In this document: positions 10,601-16,359 of the stretch, one piece after another
How positions within the stretch are numbered: the first letter of the stretch is position 1
Layout: every line of letters starts with the position of its first letter
From: Geobacter sp.
GTDB taxonomy: Bacteria; Desulfobacterota; Desulfuromonadia; Geobacterales; Geobacteraceae
Direction of reading: 5' to 3'
Length of the DNA: 17,281 nucleotides
Assembly (NCBI GenBank): GCA_003857395.1
Contig: RPRC01000147.1
Coordinates: 1 to 17,281 of the forward strand
Program-made: the position numbers and the translations under genes
The notes under the pieces: generated by a model
The model's input: only the letters and a program-made list of their open reading frames with translations
What the model was told of the DNA's origin: nothing
Database searches by the model: none

Positions 10601-11659
10601 TCGGTTAAGGCTTTCCTTTAACTCTGCAAAATCACCATTATATCCATCGGTTATTTCTTCAAAAATATCGCCGCGGCTGAGTTGACTGATGCGTTCTGCC
10701 GCGTGGTGAACCGGTTCCAGCGTAGCATCGAGCATGCCATTGACTTCAACGATGATTCGCTGGTATTCGCCGTTATGTTTTGAAGCATCCGCCCTCGCTT
10801 TCAGGTTACCTGCCATGGCTGCCTGTGCGAGCAAATGAGTGTCTCCCATAAGGTTCTTTATGGCACGAACCATTTCATTCATCGAACCGATCATACTGTT
10901 GGCATCTTTTCCTTCCATGTTGATCTCAATGGAAAGATCCCCTGCGGCAACGCTCCTGGCAATTTCAGCCACGAGCTGGGGGTCATCGCCCAACTGCTGC
11001 TGGACATCCCTGTTGATGAGGAAGCCAAGGCCTATGGCGAGCAGCATTCCCAGAAACACAACGATTAGAGAGCTTTTCTCCGCCGTCCCTGTGAGCGCGC
11101 TTGTTGTCCCTGCAGCCTTTTCCAGACGGATGGATTTTTCGGTCAGAAGTTTCTGGACCAAGTCAGCTAATGATCCCGCTGATTTCTCGATCTCAGGGCC
11201 ACTGAGAATTTTAGCAGCTTCCTCAAGTCTGTTCTTCATTGACAAATCGATTGCTTTAACTTTCAGGGAAGAATATGCCGCGCGTGCATTTTTCAGGAAT
11301 GCGACCTCTGACGCTTCCTCTTTGCTCACGGCAGCTTTTTCCAAAAGAGAGATGTCGCTCGAAATTTGCTTTTCCAGTTCCTCAAGGGTGGTGATAAGTT
11401 CTTTTGAATCAGCAGTTTTGTTGACTGAGACTAAAATGCGTAATGCTGATTTTTCCTGTTGAAGGGCACCTGTAATTTTTCCGAGTGCGGCAACCGGAAG
11501 AGCGTCATGCTTTTGTGACGTTGCAAAGGCAGCGTCGATATTTTCCATCTGGATAATTCCGTACCCGCCGATCAAGCCGCCAACACAGGCTGCAAGAAAG
11601 AATGCGAGATAAATCTTTGACTTGAGTCTCATTTCTTTAAAAAATCCCATACCATTCAT
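7685..11659 (-). CDS. Large poly-HAMP, dual-PAS methyl-accepting chemotaxis protein
   Basis: 1324 residues, more than twice a typical receptor. Order: transmembrane helix about 15-37; periplasmic helical-bundle sensor about 38-194; second transmembrane helix about 195-215; eight HAMP-like units to about 585; PAS (about 590-705); two HAMP-like units; a second PAS (about 812-927); two more HAMP-like units; signalling domain (about 1035-1260) with tip [19 protein letters not shown] around 1125-1143; a flexible linker; and the C-terminal pentapeptide EFEKF (1320-1324). Each PAS has four cysteines (641, 649, 654, 675 and 863, 871, 876, 897). GAGG lies 8 bases upstream of the ATG; Met4 is an alternative start. 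It lies 74 bases after cheW and probably shares its promoter. It is likely both a periplasmic and a cytoplasmic sensor; the ligand or cofactor cannot be named from sequence. Confidence 0.95.
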   Translation of the reverse strand: MNGMGFFKEMRLKSKIYLAFFLAACVGGLIGGYGIIQMENIDAAFATSQKHDALPVAALGKITGALQQEKSALRILVSVNKTADSKELITTLEELEKQISSDISLLEKAAVSKEEASEVAFLKNARAAYSSLKVKAIDLSMKNRLEEAAKILSGPEIEKSAGSLADLVQKLLTEKSIRLEKAAGTTSALTGTAEKSSLIVVFLGMLLAIGLGFLINRDVQQQLGDDPQLVAEIARSVAAGDLSIEINMEGKDANSMIGSMNEMVRAIKNLMGDTHLLAQAAMAGNLKARADASKHNGEYQRIIVEVNGMLDATLEPVHHAAERISQLSRGDIFEEITDGYNGDFAELKESLNRMRNALEALRLDVREVCIASYEGHLDVRVDTDKHEGFFSKVAGGMNNIFENMTAPLKVSMDYTGKISKGELPEKISEEYRGDYNNIKSNINALVDTMCGLRGELGNLIQASKNGDLSVKGDVTKFNGEWANIVKGLNDLIYGFGAPLRVTSSYLAKISKGDIPPRIINNYNGAFDDIKNNLNTSIDAVQALVADVATLVHAAVLGDFDLRADASKHNGEYRTIIEGINKTLDTVMEKNIWYEAIIDAVPFPIHVTDMDMNWTFLNKPFEKLLVEAGQIKDRVSALGLPCSNAAANICNNEGCGIKQLNKGIAESFFDWHGSKCKQDTSYLINKRGEKIGYVEVVQDLTAMISAKDYTQEEVDRLANNLLLLAEGNLGFDLSIKEADKYTKEAHENFCKINSSLSVVKEAVGGMIKDTENLVEAALHGDFEMRADASKHNGEYRTIVEGINKTLDTVVEKNGWYEAIIDAVPFPIHVTDMDMNWTFLNKPFEKLLMEAGQIKDRVSAVGLPCSNAAANICNNEGCGIKQLNKGVTESYFDWHGSKCKQDTSYLLNKRGEKLGYVEVVQDLTAMISAKDYTQEEVDRLANNLLLLAKGDLGFDLNIKSADKHTKEAHENFSRINNSLKEVKSAMGDIEEIAKEIADGNLLVKVTPRSAQDELMIALAAMVEKLSNVVNDVKSAADNVAAGSREMSTSADQMSQGASEQAAAAEEASSSMEQMSANIKQNADNSIQTEKIAVKSSEEANEGGKAVAQTVAAMKEIADKINIVEEIARQTNMLALNAAIEAARAGEHGKGFAVVAAEVRKLAERSQAAAGEISELSASSVEVAEKAGSLLANILPSIEKTADLVKEITAASREQDTGAEQINKAIQQLDQVIQKNASTAEEMSSTSEELSAQATQLQGAVAFFRTEDTLSVAPNRATVAKKPTQRREEKVTPKAKANGYHSRKAVNESGFAFDMNADTLDDEFEKF
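8690..10020 (-). repeat. Tandem 666-bp internal duplication in the large receptor gene
   Basis: Two copies of a HAMP-PAS-HAMP unit repeat with a period of exactly 666 bases (222 residues), judged from matching landmarks such as the codons for IHVTDMD near 9181 and 9847. The proteins are nearly identical over the PAS, while the DNA differs mainly at third codon positions. Patches around the cysteine codons are almost identical. The boundaries are approximate. Confidence 0.85.
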
Positions 11660-11733
11660 GTGTTTCCTCTCTCTGGAGTGTCTCTCCTATGAAATAAAAC
11701 TGTGTAAAATAAATACTTGAATTGTCAGTGCAT

Positions 11734-12228
11734 TTACGCCGCGTTCGAGTCAGTCATCTCTGTGAGTACGGTACCCTCAGTAACTGAAAAGATTTTGTCT
11801 GTGTCCAGGATAATGACGAATTCATCGTTCAGTTTTCCCATTCCTTTTATGAAATCTATGTTTAACTTCATACCGATGCGCGGTGGAGGTTCAATCTGTG
11901 AAGGATCAAGTTCGACCACCTCCTGCACTGAGTCGGCAAGTGCACCAACGATGGTTGTTTCGTTTTCAATAGTGACTTCCAGGACGATGATGCAGGTGTT
12001 AACGGTTTTTTCCGTTGGTTCCATGCCGAATTTTAACTTCATATCTACGACCGGTACCACGCTGCCACGCAAATTAATGACTCCTCGCATAAAGTCCGGG
12101 GTCTGGGGTACTTTTGTGATTGCAACAAAATCGAGAATTTCTCTGACCTTGGCTACGTCGACCGCAAAGGTTTCCTGCGCGAGTCTGAATGTTAGATACT
12201 GTTGGATTTCTTTTTCCAATTCAGCCAT
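11734..12228 (-). CDS. cheW: CheW: receptor-kinase coupling protein
   Basis: 164 residues, normal for CheW. It shows the SH3-like double barrel pattern: YLTFRLAQETFAVDVAKVREIL at the start, then the conserved MRGVINLRGSVVPVVDMK segment, whose arginine contacts receptor and kinase, and VGALADSVQEVVEL in the second half. It links CheA to receptors at the inner membrane. GGAAG lies 7 bases before the ATG. It is the first gene of the operon, behind a sigma-28-like promoter. Confidence 0.95.
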   Translation of the reverse strand: MAELEKEIQQYLTFRLAQETFAVDVAKVREILDFVAITKVPQTPDFMRGVINLRGSVVPVVDMKLKFGMEPTEKTVNTCIIVLEVTIENETTIVGALADSVQEVVELDPSQIEPPPRIGMKLNIDFIKGMGKLNDEFVIILDTDKIFSVTEGTVLTEMTDSNAA

Positions 12229-12340
12229 GTGTTACTTCCTTTCGATGTGGGAATGCTCTCGCATGAAAAATAGTAAAATCAGTAGTACTACAGCACCCAA
12301 GGATGATAAATCGGGGCGGTATCAGACCGCTTATAAGTTA

Positions 12341-12367
12341 GTTTCGGCAATACTTCCTAAAACTTAA
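12341..12367 (-). promoter_or_regulatory. Sigma-28 (FliA-type) promoter for the chemotaxis operon
   Basis: On the minus strand TTAAGTTT, an 11-base spacer and GCCGAAAC match the FliA consensus TAAAGTTT-N11-GCCGATAA at 7 of 8 and 6 of 8 positions with exact spacing. Transcription would start near 12334, giving a leader of about 105 bases to cheW. A small hairpin, GCGGT-ATCAG-ACCGC (12316-12330), lies right after the start. Confidence 0.65.
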
Positions 12368-12661
12368 GTTTAGTTTTCCTTAACATGATACCCTTTGTCG
12401 TACATTGTCGGTCGGGGACAGATCTTCTGTGATGCCTTGATTTTTCTATGAAATAATGATGTGTTGCAACTGCCCCAGTTTCTCCATTGTCTGAACATTA
12501 TTATTCGTTACCAAATTAAAACCGCTCGTTTCACATCCGGAGTTTCCGGATGATGACTATTTCGTTATACCAGTGCAATGGCCGTGAATTTGCCTATTCT
12601 TGCAGAGGGATTTCCCCTAGCATTTCATGGAAACAAACTGCTCGCGCACGCAAGTCGTTCG

Positions 12662-12690
12662 TTGACTTTACCGAGGCTCATTGTTAAAAT
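12662..12690 (+). promoter_or_regulatory. Sigma-70 promoter of the DUF401 gene
   Basis: TTGACT (12662-12667), a 17-base spacer and TAAAAT (12685-12690) match the consensus at 5 of 6 in both boxes. Transcription would start near 12697, leaving a leader of only about 14 bases containing GGTGGAAG before the ATG at 12711. Confidence 0.65.
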
Positions 12691-12710
12691 ACTAAATTTT
12701 CGGTGGAAGT

Positions 12711-13928
12711 ATGATAGATGTTCTGAAAATTCTGGCAGTACTAGTAATTCTCATTATCTTGCTTCGTAAAAAAATATTTCTCGGAACGGTGATGGCAGTG
12801 GGTTCTCTCTGTCTTGCGATTTTCTATCGGACACATCCGATGGATTTTCTTGAGGGGATTCAAATTGCCTTCCTGGCGCCAGTTTCATTGGAGATGACGG
12901 GGACTATTGTCCTTACCATGATACTGGAGAACATACTTCGTAAGACCGAGACTTTGAAAAAGATGGTAATGAGCCTTTCTCGCTTCCTACCCGATTATCG
13001 TCTGGTTATGGCAACAATGCCGGCAGTGATAGGGCTTCTTCCTTCACCGGGAGGAGCGGTGTTTTCTGCTCCTATGGTGAGTGAAGCATCTGCTGCCTTT
13101 GGGGTAAGCCCTGAGCGAAAGGCTTTAATCAATTACTGGTTTCGCCATATCTGGGAATATATCTCCCCACTGTATCCGGGACTGATACTCGCTGCGGGGA
13201 TTGCGCAGATATCGTGCCGAGAGCTGGCTATTATCAATGCTCCTTTTGCAATTTCCGTTGTTGTGTGGGGCTTTCTCCTCTGTTTTTCTGGAATTCGGCG
13301 ATCAGAAGCAATTAATGCTGTGCCGCAGGAAGGAAAGGGGAGGGTTTTTGCAGTTTTTTTTATTGCCTTTTCCCCGATACTACTGATTCTGATACTGGTG
13401 GTCGTTGCTGGAATAAGTCCGGTTCTGTCCATTGGTGGTGTAATTCTGGTGCTTTTTCTGCTGCATCACTATTCTGCACGTCGTGTTTGGATCACTCTTC
13501 GAGAGAGTGTCTCCATTCGCATGCTTCTTATGGTCGCTGGAATACTGGTGTTCCAGGAAACTTTGCGGATTACCGGTTCACTTGCAGGAATTTCCACTTT
13601 TTTTGCTGCGAGCGGTCTGCCGGTTGTTCTTATTGTTGCCGTTCTGCCTTTTTTGACAGGTTTTATGACCGGGTTAACAATCGCTTTTGTCGGCATTACT
13701 TTTCCGCTGCTGCTGCCGCTTATTGGACACGATGCTTTGTTTCCTGGCCTTCTTGCCCTCGCTTTCGGCAGCGGCTTTGCTGGCGTCATGTTATCTCCTC
13801 TTCATCTCTGCCTGGTCTTGACTCGTGAGTATTTCAACGCAGATCTCAATAAGGTTTATCGGCTTCTCTTGCTTCCGTCTATTCTGGTTTTGGCCGCGGC
13901 GATTGTTCCATTCGTTTTATTGTCATGA
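12711..13928 (+). CDS. DUF401 family integral membrane protein
   Basis: 405 residues, almost entirely hydrophobic, with roughly ten transmembrane segments. It resembles the DUF401 family. Landmarks are LPSPGGAVFSAPMVSEA (near 106-122), which has the look of a substrate loop in GntP/CitMHS-like carriers, and a second half with TGFMTGLTIAFVGITFPLLLP and a SGFAGVMLSPLHLCLVLT re-entrant-like region. Such two-fold loops suggest an ion-coupled transporter of the inner membrane, but no substrate is known. It has its own strong promoter and is divergent from the chemotaxis operon, so a functional link to it is not indicated. The GGTGGAAG leader sets the start. DUF401 membership is from recognition, not a search. 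Confidence 0.85.
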   Translation: MIDVLKILAVLVILIILLRKKIFLGTVMAVGSLCLAIFYRTHPMDFLEGIQIAFLAPVSLEMTGTIVLTMILENILRKTETLKKMVMSLSRFLPDYRLVMATMPAVIGLLPSPGGAVFSAPMVSEASAAFGVSPERKALINYWFRHIWEYISPLYPGLILAAGIAQISCRELAIINAPFAISVVVWGFLLCFSGIRRSEAINAVPQEGKGRVFAVFFIAFSPILLILILVVVAGISPVLSIGGVILVLFLLHHYSARRVWITLRESVSIRMLLMVAGILVFQETLRITGSLAGISTFFAASGLPVVLIVAVLPFLTGFMTGLTIAFVGITFPLLLPLIGHDALFPGLLALAFGSGFAGVMLSPLHLCLVLTREYFNADLNKVYRLLLLPSILVLAAAIVPFVLLS

Positions 13929-13963
13929 ACATATTACTGGGGCAATTACACATATCAATGGTA

Positions 13964-14010
13964 GGGGCTAGGCGTGCCTCGCCCAATCTGGGCCCGGCGC
14001 ACCGTGCCCC
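13964..14010. repeat. GC-rich compound hairpin, likely a dispersed intergenic repeat
   Basis: GGGGC (13964-13968) pairs with GCCCC (14006-14010); inside, GGCGTGCC pairs with GGCGCACC at 7 of 8 positions (one G-T), and CCCA pairs with TGGG around a 3-base loop. The element begins GTAGGGGC and is far richer in GC than its flanks. No T-run follows, so it is better seen as a palindromic repeat, perhaps also protecting the 3' end of the DUF401 transcript. The remainder of 13929-14130 holds only a weak promoter candidate. Confidence 0.55.
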
Positions 14011-14075
14011 TTCAGCAGGGTTGTGATGTTTAATTGCCGAAGCAATAGTAACTTGTGCACTGTGCATTCTCATCT

Positions 14076-14104
14076 TTGATTTTCAGTAAGTTTATTATTA
14101 CGAT
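14076..14104 (+). promoter_or_regulatory. Weak sigma-70 promoter candidate for the lipoprotein operon
   Basis: TTGATT (14076-14081), a 17-base spacer and TACGAT (14099-14104) match at 4 of 6 each. Spacing is ideal and the position suits the gene starting at 14131 or 14152, but the boxes are poor. Confidence 0.3.
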
Positions 14105-14130
14105 TTTTAGCCTGGTGAGGCTGGAATTTG

Positions 14131-14955
14131 ATGGGCAAAGGAATAAAATTTATGACTAAAGGGATTACTGCTCTCTTCTGCTTGTTTCCACTCTTGGGAC
14201 TAGTTGGCTGTGTGGGTCAATCAGCTTATGAAAAGAAATCTGTTGAGGCAACCAGCTTTTCCAGAAACCTTGCGGAGGAAAAGCAAAAAAATGCTGATCT
14301 TGTTCGCGAGAATGAAGGTTTGCGGGCTGATATTTCCGGACTTCGGGCAAAGGTTGAAGAGCTTGAGACTGCGAGGAAAAGGCTTGAACAGGCAATCGGT
14401 TCCGGTGAGCAAACTCCCTATCAGTTTGTCGCGGAACTGGAAAGGGAAAAGTACCGGTTGCGTGAGGATTTGGCAAAAATCATGCGGACCCAGGACGATC
14501 GGGTGCGCACCTGCAGCAGAATCTACGAGAGTTTTCTGGAAAGAATGAAAGAAGATATAGCCCAAGGACAACTACGTGTATCCGAGTTGAGGGGAACAAT
14601 CAGACTGGAGTTCCGGGATGAGGAAATTTTTGATGGAACCAAGGTGACCCTCACTCCCCAAGGAAACTCACTGATCAGGAAAGTAAGTGATTTGCTGAAG
14701 GATAAAAATGATATTGATGTTTCTGTCGAGGCGTATTATGAAATACCCTCAACTTCAGATAAACAGTTGCCCCCTTGGCAGGTCCCGGTGCTGCGAACCG
14801 TATCCATTGCACGCTTGCTTCTGCAGGGCGGAGTAAAGTCTACAATTCTTGGAACAAATACTCGGGGCAAGTTCGGCAATGCCACAAAAAATGAGATGAT
14901 GACTGGACGCGGTAAAGCAGTTGGGATTGCAATCTCAATAGCCGTGAAGGAATAG
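14131..14955 (+). CDS. Lipoprotein with coiled coil and divergent OmpA-like C-terminus
   Basis: 274 residues from the ATG at 14131. A lipoprotein signal peptide ends in the lipobox LVGC (Cys27), so the protein should be lipid-anchored in the envelope. Residues about 45-100 are strongly charged coiled coil (EEKQKNADLVRENEGLRADI). The C-terminal third, with FDGTKVTLTPQGNSLIRKVSDLL, then RTVSIARLLLQGGV and a closing GRGKAVGIAISI, follows the order of OmpA/MotB peptidoglycan-binding domains, but the usual peptidoglycan-contact Asp/Arg pattern is not clear. The ATG at 14152 (AAAGGA upstream) gives a tidier 20-residue signal and is equally possible; a TTG at 14128 is less likely. The smr-type gene follows after 12 bases, suggesting co-transcription. 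Confidence 0.75.
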   Translation: MGKGIKFMTKGITALFCLFPLLGLVGCVGQSAYEKKSVEATSFSRNLAEEKQKNADLVRENEGLRADISGLRAKVEELETARKRLEQAIGSGEQTPYQFVAELEREKYRLREDLAKIMRTQDDRVRTCSRIYESFLERMKEDIAQGQLRVSELRGTIRLEFRDEEIFDGTKVTLTPQGNSLIRKVSDLLKDKNDIDVSVEAYYEIPSTSDKQLPPWQVPVLRTVSIARLLLQGGVKSTILGTNTRGKFGNATKNEMMTGRGKAVGIAISIAVKE

Positions 14956-14967
14956 CGGATAAAACCT

Positions 14968-15666
14968 ATGAAGAAAAACCGAAAAAAGGAAGAAAAAAAG
15001 AAGGAAATACAAAAGGATTTCACCAGTTCTCCATTCAAGGGTTTGAAGTCTTTTGCTGTTGAGGGGGACCGCCTTCCGGCTAAAGATACGGTGATAGCTT
15101 TGCCACCCAAGGCAGTGGAGGACAATGACGGGGCCAGCCTTTTTTTGCGGTATGTGGAAGGAGTCGTTCCTATGAATGAGCCTGCTCCTGAAAAAGGGGC
15201 TCCGCCAAAACAGAAGGAGGAATCCAGGAGCATTCGGGAAGAAGAAAGTAAGCTCTTTCTTTCTTCTCTTGCAGGCATGGACGTGACTTTCCGAGATGAA
15301 TTCCCAAATGAAGAGCCGCTGCGACCGGTTGCAACAAACCGTATGCGTCAAGTGAAAAACGGCTCAATCCGTATAGATCTGGAACTGGACCTGCATGGCC
15401 TTACGCGGGAAGAGGCCTTGACAAGCCTTCATCGGTTTGTAACAGGCGCTTATAATCGAGGGCAAAAGGCGATTCTTGTAATAACGGGCAAAGGAAACAA
15501 TTCACCCGCGGAACCGGTACTGCAAGGTGCAGTAGCATCCTGGCTACGGGAAGCGGGAAAGAATATGGTTGCCGAATTTGCACCTGCCCCGAGAACCATG
15601 GGTGGAAGTGGTGCTTTTGTGGTATTTCTCAAAGAAAAAAAGAACATGGATACGCCAGTGCAGTAG
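14968..15666 (+). CDS. Smr-domain protein, possible nuclease
   Basis: 232 residues. A very lysine-rich N-terminus (MKKNRKKEEKKKEIQKDF) and an acidic, probably disordered middle precede a C-terminal Smr domain of about 90 residues. The hallmark LDLHG (140-144) followed by LTREEA, then VITGKGN (171-177, usually TGxG) and GGSGAFVV (212-219), are all present. Stand-alone Smr proteins and the MutS2 tail nick DNA or act on RNA, in ribosome rescue among other roles; which applies here cannot be told. The 12-base gap from the lipoprotein gene implies an operon. The ribosome binding site is weak and may rely on coupling. Confidence 0.88.
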   Translation: MKKNRKKEEKKKEIQKDFTSSPFKGLKSFAVEGDRLPAKDTVIALPPKAVEDNDGASLFLRYVEGVVPMNEPAPEKGAPPKQKEESRSIREEESKLFLSSLAGMDVTFRDEFPNEEPLRPVATNRMRQVKNGSIRIDLELDLHGLTREEALTSLHRFVTGAYNRGQKAILVITGKGNNSPAEPVLQGAVASWLREAGKNMVAEFAPAPRTMGGSGAFVVFLKEKKNMDTPVQ

Positions 15667-15697
15667 TCTGCAATTACACCAAATGGGGAGGACAGAA

Positions 15698-15835
15698 GTG
15701 CGTCAAGGTTTTTTTACGGGAAATGTTCTACTGTCAATATTTTTAGTCTTATGGGCTATTGTGCTGATGCTGGCTACAGGCTCACACGCAAACGATACCG
15801 GACCTGTTGATGCCGGTTACTCTCTGACTGATTGA
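15698..15835 (+). CDS. Small exported or membrane-anchored protein, 45 residues
   Basis: It starts at GTG with GGGGAGGA 5 bases upstream, 31 bases after the smr stop. The sequence is a short basic start, a hydrophobic helix (about 10-27), then ATGSHA followed by a 14-residue tail NDTGPVDAGYSLTD. SHA before Asn32 fits a signal peptidase I site, so either a tiny peptide is released or the protein stays anchored by its helix. I do not recognise a family. An in-frame opening to 15569 overlaps smr and is not used. A weak GATT-GAAC-AATC hairpin and T-run follow the stop. Confidence 0.55.
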   Translation: MRQGFFTGNVLLSIFLVLWAIVLMLATGSHANDTGPVDAGYSLTD

Positions 15836-16001
15836 ACAATCTGGTTTTTCTCGAAATACTTACTAAAACAGTTGGTTGAGGATCTTTCTTTAAGGCATTA
15901 CCATAAGGTTTCTGGTTTCATGCTGTTGCTTGGTCAGAGCGACACTCTGAAGCGGTTCAAGCCAGGGAATTTATAGGCAGGTTTTATTCGTTGAATGGCA
16001 G

Positions 16002-16036
16002 AAAAAAGGCGGATTATCCAATTCTGGTAATCCGCC
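16002..16036 (-). terminator. Intrinsic terminator of the CHxPx peptide gene
   Basis: Read on the minus strand, GGCGGATTA (16036-16028) pairs with TAATCCGCC (16016-16008), with two further G-C pairs above a bulge and a 6-base loop, followed at once by six T (16007-16002). It lies 17 bases after the TAA of the peptide gene at 16054. This is a textbook Rho-independent terminator and confirms the minus-strand reading. Confidence 0.9.
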
Positions 16037-16053
16037 GTAACATTTCTCGGCAT

Positions 16054-16194
16054 TTATGCGGGTGCGTGACAGGCCGGTGCATGGCATGCCGGTGCGTGAC
16101 AGGACGGTGCATGGCAGGACGGTGCATGGCAGGTAGGGCCGTGGCAGACTGCACTGAAAGATGCCTTACTTTCTACTTTTCTGGTCTTCAACAT
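16054..16194 (-). CDS. Cys-His-x-Pro-x repeat peptide, putative modified-peptide precursor
   Basis: 46 residues: a 16-residue leader MLKTRKVESKASFSAV and then six consecutive pentads CHGPT, CHAPS, CHAPS, CHAPA, CHAPA, CHAPA ending at TAA. The cysteines are 17, 22, 27, 32, 37 and 42. It has no signal peptide or membrane segment. Its ATG follows a 12-base anti-Shine-Dalgarno match, and a strong terminator closes it. The adjacent upstream gene on the same strand encodes a PqqD-domain protein; PqqD-like domains bind leader peptides of ribosomally made, modified peptides. I therefore infer a precursor whose core repeats are modified by that enzyme. From memory, short Cys-rich repeat peptides paired with radical SAM enzymes in Geobacter were named the selenobiotic family; this one has no in-frame TGA, hence no selenocysteine. 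A Cys/His metal-binding peptide is the alternative. Confidence 0.82.
   Translation of the reverse strand: MLKTRKVESKASFSAVCHGPTCHAPSCHAPSCHAPACHAPACHAPA
16057..16146 (-). repeat. Tandem 15-base repeats encoding the six CHxPx pentads
   Basis: Six 15-base units. The last four alternate between TGC CAT and TGT CAC for Cys-His, so units 3-4... are better seen as a 30-base dimer: 16087-16116 and 16057-16086 differ at 2 of 30 bases. This points to growth by duplication of a 30-base block. Confidence 0.85.
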
Positions 16195-16197
16195 GAT

Positions 16198-16209
16198 ATC
16201 ACCTCCTTT
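16198..16209 (-). promoter_or_regulatory. Extended Shine-Dalgarno sequence of the CHxPx peptide gene
   Basis: Minus-strand AAAGGAGGTGAT is a 12-base complement to the usual 3' end of 16S rRNA; its GGAGG core lies 7 bases before the ATG at 16194. No other gene in the window has one this complete. It fixes the start and predicts strong translation. Confidence 0.85.
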
Positions 16210-16359
16210 CCGTAGTAGTCATAGCGGTATTTTTCCTGATGCTTTCAGAAACGGCTTCCGATCATACATCCGAAGTGATTCTCTGCATCCGAAATCAGAC
16301 TTTAAGTAAACCGTACTCTGAGGGAATCGCAAGGTGAAAACCGAGATAATTTCTTTTTT
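16210..16359 (-). promoter_or_regulatory. Spacer between the maturase-like gene and the peptide gene
   Basis: About 150 bases ahead of the peptide's ribosome binding site. TTCGGATG occurs twice on the minus strand (16293-16286 and 16274-16267), 19 bases apart, which could be an operator or chance. TATGAT follows the second copy as a possible -10, but no good -35 is seen. The spacing is long enough for the peptide to have its own promoter. Confidence 0.25.

Larger units (their letters stand above)
12229..12710. other. Divergent intergenic region between cheW and the DUF401 gene
   Basis: This 482-base stretch has no convincing gene. It holds the sigma-28-like promoter toward cheW (12341-12367), the sigma-70 promoter toward DUF401 (12662-12690), and a 7-bp hairpin CATCCGG-AGTTT-CCGGATG (12534-12552) without a T-run that could be an operator. 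Nothing else stands out between 12370 and 12530. Confidence 0.6.

Noticed and set aside
12574..12590. Sigma-54 promoter upstream of cheW on the minus strand (TTCACGGCCATTGCA)
   Set aside because: The invariant GG of the -24 box is TT; the sigma-28 match nearer the gene is much better.
16057..16146. CRISPR-like short repeats
   Set aside because: The 15-base units are contiguous with no spacers and are codon-phased; they are coding repeats.
16054..16146. Multihaem cytochrome reading, since successive pentads create C-x4-C-H motifs as in cytochrome c3
   Set aside because: There is no signal peptide for periplasmic haem attachment, and the overlapping motifs share cysteines so they could not each bind a haem.
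16054..16194. Selenocysteine in the peptide
   Set aside because: No in-frame TGA occurs and the stop is TAA; all six positions are Cys codons.
15991..16215. + strand 74-residue frame with repeated Arg-Cys-Met-Ala-Gly units
   Set aside because: It is the antisense of the CHxPx peptide gene; it has no ribosome binding site, and it runs through the minus-strand terminator and Shine-Dalgarno.
16203..16226. Seven-codon frame starting ATGACTACTACG that overlaps the peptide ribosome binding site
   Set aside because: It could be a leader peptide, but it has no ribosome binding site of its own and its stop lies in the Shine-Dalgarno by chance of GGTGA.
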